A stretch of 64,000 nucleotides of DNA from Allorhizobium ampelinum S4. GTDB taxonomy: Bacteria > Pseudomonadota > Alphaproteobacteria > Rhizobiales > Rhizobiaceae. The notes below the pieces were generated by a model. It made no database searches. It was given only the letters and a program-made list of their open reading frames with translations, and had not been told where the DNA came from. Positions 62,077 through 64,000 of this stretch are shown in pieces. How positions within the stretch are numbered: position 1 is the stretch's first letter; every line of letters begins with the position of its first letter. The translations under genes and the position numbers were made by a program. The stretch is taken from contig NC_011981.1 of NCBI RefSeq assembly GCF_000016285.1, positions 248,001 through 312,000 of the forward strand, read 5' to 3'.

Positions 62077-64000
62077 TCACGCGGTTTTCGACAGACGCCA
62101 ACTCTTCACCTCAAAGGGTTTTAGCGCCTGCGCGTCCACCGCTTGCATTGGTTCTTCCAAAATGCTGAGTGCGCCGCTGACGGTCCAGCCATCTGACGGC
62201 TTAAGCTGGAAGCCACCCCGTCGACCGGCTGGCTCATATACGCGCACGATCAAGCCATCGCCATCCTCGGCAGGCTTGATCGCCGAGAGAGCGACCTCCA
62301 GCCCTGCTGCTTGCAACGGGCACCATTCACCTGCTGCTTTACCTGACACCGGGATGGCTATCAAAGGCTGGTTCAGATCATCGGCTTCTTCGCGCACCTG
62401 ACCTTCATACCATGTGCCTTCATGGGGCATCAGCGCATAGGTGAAGGATTGATAGCCTTCATCGGCCAGCGGATCAGGATAGATGGGTGAGCGCAGCAAG
62501 GACAGGCCCAACACGTTGCCACGGGCCGAGTGGCCATATTTGGCATCATTCAGCAGCGCCATGCCAAAGCCCGGCTCGGACAGATCAATAAACCGATGGG
62601 CCGGTGCCTCAAACATCGCCTCATCCCACGAGGTGTTGGAATGGGTTGGACGCTCCACCACGCCATAAGCAACCTCGCAGGTGGCACGGGCCGCACTGAC
62701 GGCAACACCATTTTCGGTGCGCAACATGACGCGGCGCTCATGCCAGTCAATCTCGGTGAAAATATCGAGGCGGCGGGCATTGGCGGCAAGGCTCAATGTT
62801 TGCACAATGGTGGAATCGCGCCAGCGGCGTTTGATGCGGATGGCGGCGCGGTGGGCGGTGTTTTCAACAAGCTCGATGGACTCGTGTCCGCTCAACTCCT
62901 CGGATTTTTGGCCGTAATCCTCTTCTACATCCCACGCATCCCAATTGCGCGGCTTATCGGCTGTATAGGCAAACAGCCGGTTGGCACCGCCCTCGACCGC
63001 TTCACGGCCCGATGCTTTGTGCAGGATAGAGGCGATGGAGCCATCGTCTGCCAGCGTCACCTTGATGATGTCATTTTCCAGAGTATTTTGCGTGGCTTTC
63101 AAGCCCGGTTTGGGGTCCAGGGCGCTGGCTGGCAAAACGCTCACACCAAGGGCTGGTACCACGCCATTAGTTGCGATGCTCTCATCCTTCAGGGTCAGGC
63201 GGATTGGCCGGGGGCTGAGCGTGGGGTTGATCACCAGCACAGCACCTTCATTGCCCTCAGGCAATTGCGAAAGAATGGCATCGACGGCAGCTTTTTGCGC
63301 CGCCGCGCCATCCATCAGCACCTGTTCAAGCTCGACTTTCGCATTCACATAAACCTCGGCAATCGAAGAGCCGGGAAGGATGTCGTGGAACTCGTTTTTC
63401 AGCACCACCCGCCATTCCGGCTCCATTGAACGCGGTTTGTCCGCTCCCAGAATATGGCCAAGGGATGCGAGCGTTTCCGCGGTAATCAGGCTACGCTCGG
63501 CCTTCCGGTGCAGTTTTTTGATGGCGCTTTGCGTGGTCAGCGTGGCGCGGTGCAGTTCCAGATAGATCTCGCCTTTCCACACAGAAACGGGCGTGGTTTT
63601 CGCCATTGCATGGGCGTCTTCAAAAAAGTCATGCACGCGGGTCCAGCGGGCTTCCGGGATGGCGGGGAAAACCCGCAGCTGTTCTTCGCGCACCACCATT
63701 TCAGGGCTTGGGCCACCGCCGCCGTCGCCGTAGCCGACGCAGAGCAGTGTGGTGTCGTGGCGATCTTTTTGGCGGTAGTTTTTCCATGTCGGCGTAATGC
63801 AATCGGGCCGCACAAAGCCGTTATAACCCTCCATCGGATTGTCGAACGAGTGGGCCAGCACACGGCTGCCGTCCAACCCTTCCCACCAGAACAGGTCGGC
63901 AGGGATATGGTTGCTTTCGGACCAATTGACCTTGATGGTAAAGAAGCTTTTCATGCCACCCTGTTTGAGAAGCTGCGGCAAGGCCCCGGCAAAGCCAAAG
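62077..64000 (-). CDS. GH38 alpha-mannosidase (partial, N-terminus off the right edge)
   Basis: The 641 residues in the window correspond to the end of the catalytic domain and the C-terminal beta domains. The frame is open to base 64000 and begins FGFAGALPQLLKQGGMKSFF, a stretch from inside GH38 catalytic domains, followed by VNWSESNHIPADLFWWEGLDGS and the characteristic GYGDGGGGPSPEM. Later parts include EWRVVLKNEFHDILPGSSI and the beta-sandwich region. The enzyme releases mannose from alpha-mannosides. No signal peptide can be judged. It is followed by the ROK regulator on the same strand. Confidence 0.92.
   Translation of the reverse strand, partial: FGFAGALPQLLKQGGMKSFFTIKVNWSESNHIPADLFWWEGLDGSRVLAHSFDNPMEGYNGFVRPDCITPTWKNYRQKDRHDTTLLCVGYGDGGGGPSPEMVVREEQLRVFPAIPEARWTRVHDFFEDAHAMAKTTPVSVWKGEIYLELHRATLTTQSAIKKLHRKAERSLITAETLASLGHILGADKPRSMEPEWRVVLKNEFHDILPGSSIAEVYVNAKVELEQVLMDGAAAQKAAVDAILSQLPEGNEGAVLVINPTLSPRPIRLTLKDESIATNGVVPALGVSVLPASALDPKPGLKATQNTLENDIIKVTLADDGSIASILHKASGREAVEGGANRLFAYTADKPRNWDAWDVEEDYGQKSEELSGHESIELVENTAHRAAIRIKRRWRDSTIVQTLSLAANARRLDIFTEIDWHERRVMLRTENGVAVSAARATCEVAYGVVERPTHSNTSWDEAMFEAPAHRFIDLSEPGFGMALLNDAKYGHSARGNVLGLSLLRSPIYPDPLADEGYQSFTYALMPHEGTWYEGQVREEADDLNQPLIAIPVSGKAAGEWCPLQAAGLEVALSAIKPAEDGDGLIVRVYEPAGRRGGFQLKPSDGWTVSGALSILEEPMQAVDAQALKPFEVKSWRLSKTA

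Noticed and set aside
1..64000. CRISPR arrays, tRNA, rRNA or prophage modules
   Set aside because: No regular short repeats with spacers, no tRNA-like or rRNA-like sequence and no phage structural genes were seen by reading.

Overview
The window looks like a chromosomal or chromid segment of a Rhizobiaceae alphaproteobacterium (Agrobacterium / Allorhizobium / Rhizobium type). The grounds are dense codon use at high GC, long ATGA-coupled operons, rhizobial intergenic palindromes (5201-5298, 52771-52814, 54707-54750) and a TGA-N9-TCA site of the kind bound by the rhizobial iron regulator RirA. No rRNA, tRNA or CRISPR array was recognised.

Positions 1-44306 hold one large siderophore locus. The leftward genes, read from 28040 down to the left edge, are: a reductase-terminated NRPS, an N-methyltransferase-like protein, a class III aminotransferase, an MbtH-like protein, two half-size proteins that together resemble a heme-dependent tyrosine hydroxylase with an HxxxC motif, a PKS, a two-module NRPS ending in an epimerase, a condensation-carrier protein without an adenylation domain, a type II thioesterase, a FhuF-type ferrisiderophore reductase, a TonB-dependent receptor with an STN domain, a periplasmic binding protein and the start of a FecCD permease. 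The rightward genes, 28366-44306, are: a fatty-acyl-AMP ligase with ACP, a second PKS, a luciferase-like flavin monooxygenase, a two-module NRPS whose adenylation pockets read as glycine, and a MATE exporter. The two arms diverge from a 325-base control region with a RirA-like site over a possible -35 element.

The gene set matches the logic of the fabrubactin / anachelin siderophore family. In that family tyrosine is converted to DOPA, and DOPA becomes a dimethyl-amino-dihydroxy-tetrahydroquinolinium end group. A flavin enzyme is proposed to rearrange the polyketide backbone. Reductive release, transamination and N-methylation would account for the diamine end of the molecule. Assignment to that family is inference from domain content; product structure cannot be read from the DNA.

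Positions 44307-47758 are a patchy border. It has two Rrf2-family regulator genes that run into each other and overlap, an alpha/beta-hydrolase-like gene, and two degraded IS6-type transposase tails, one of them fused to a foreign N-terminus. Positions 47759-50642 hold a soluble chemoreceptor with three 90-residue repeats and a small GlsB-type membrane protein.

Positions 50934-59262 are a leftward peptide-import operon: an RpiR-family regulator, a double ABC ATPase, a binding protein, two permeases, an M55 D-aminopeptidase and an isoaspartyl peptidase. It has the same core gene set as the E. coli iaaA-gsiABCD glutathione operon. Positions 59675-64000 hold two ROK-family regulators in convergent orientation and the 3' part of a GH38 alpha-mannosidase gene that leaves the window on the right.
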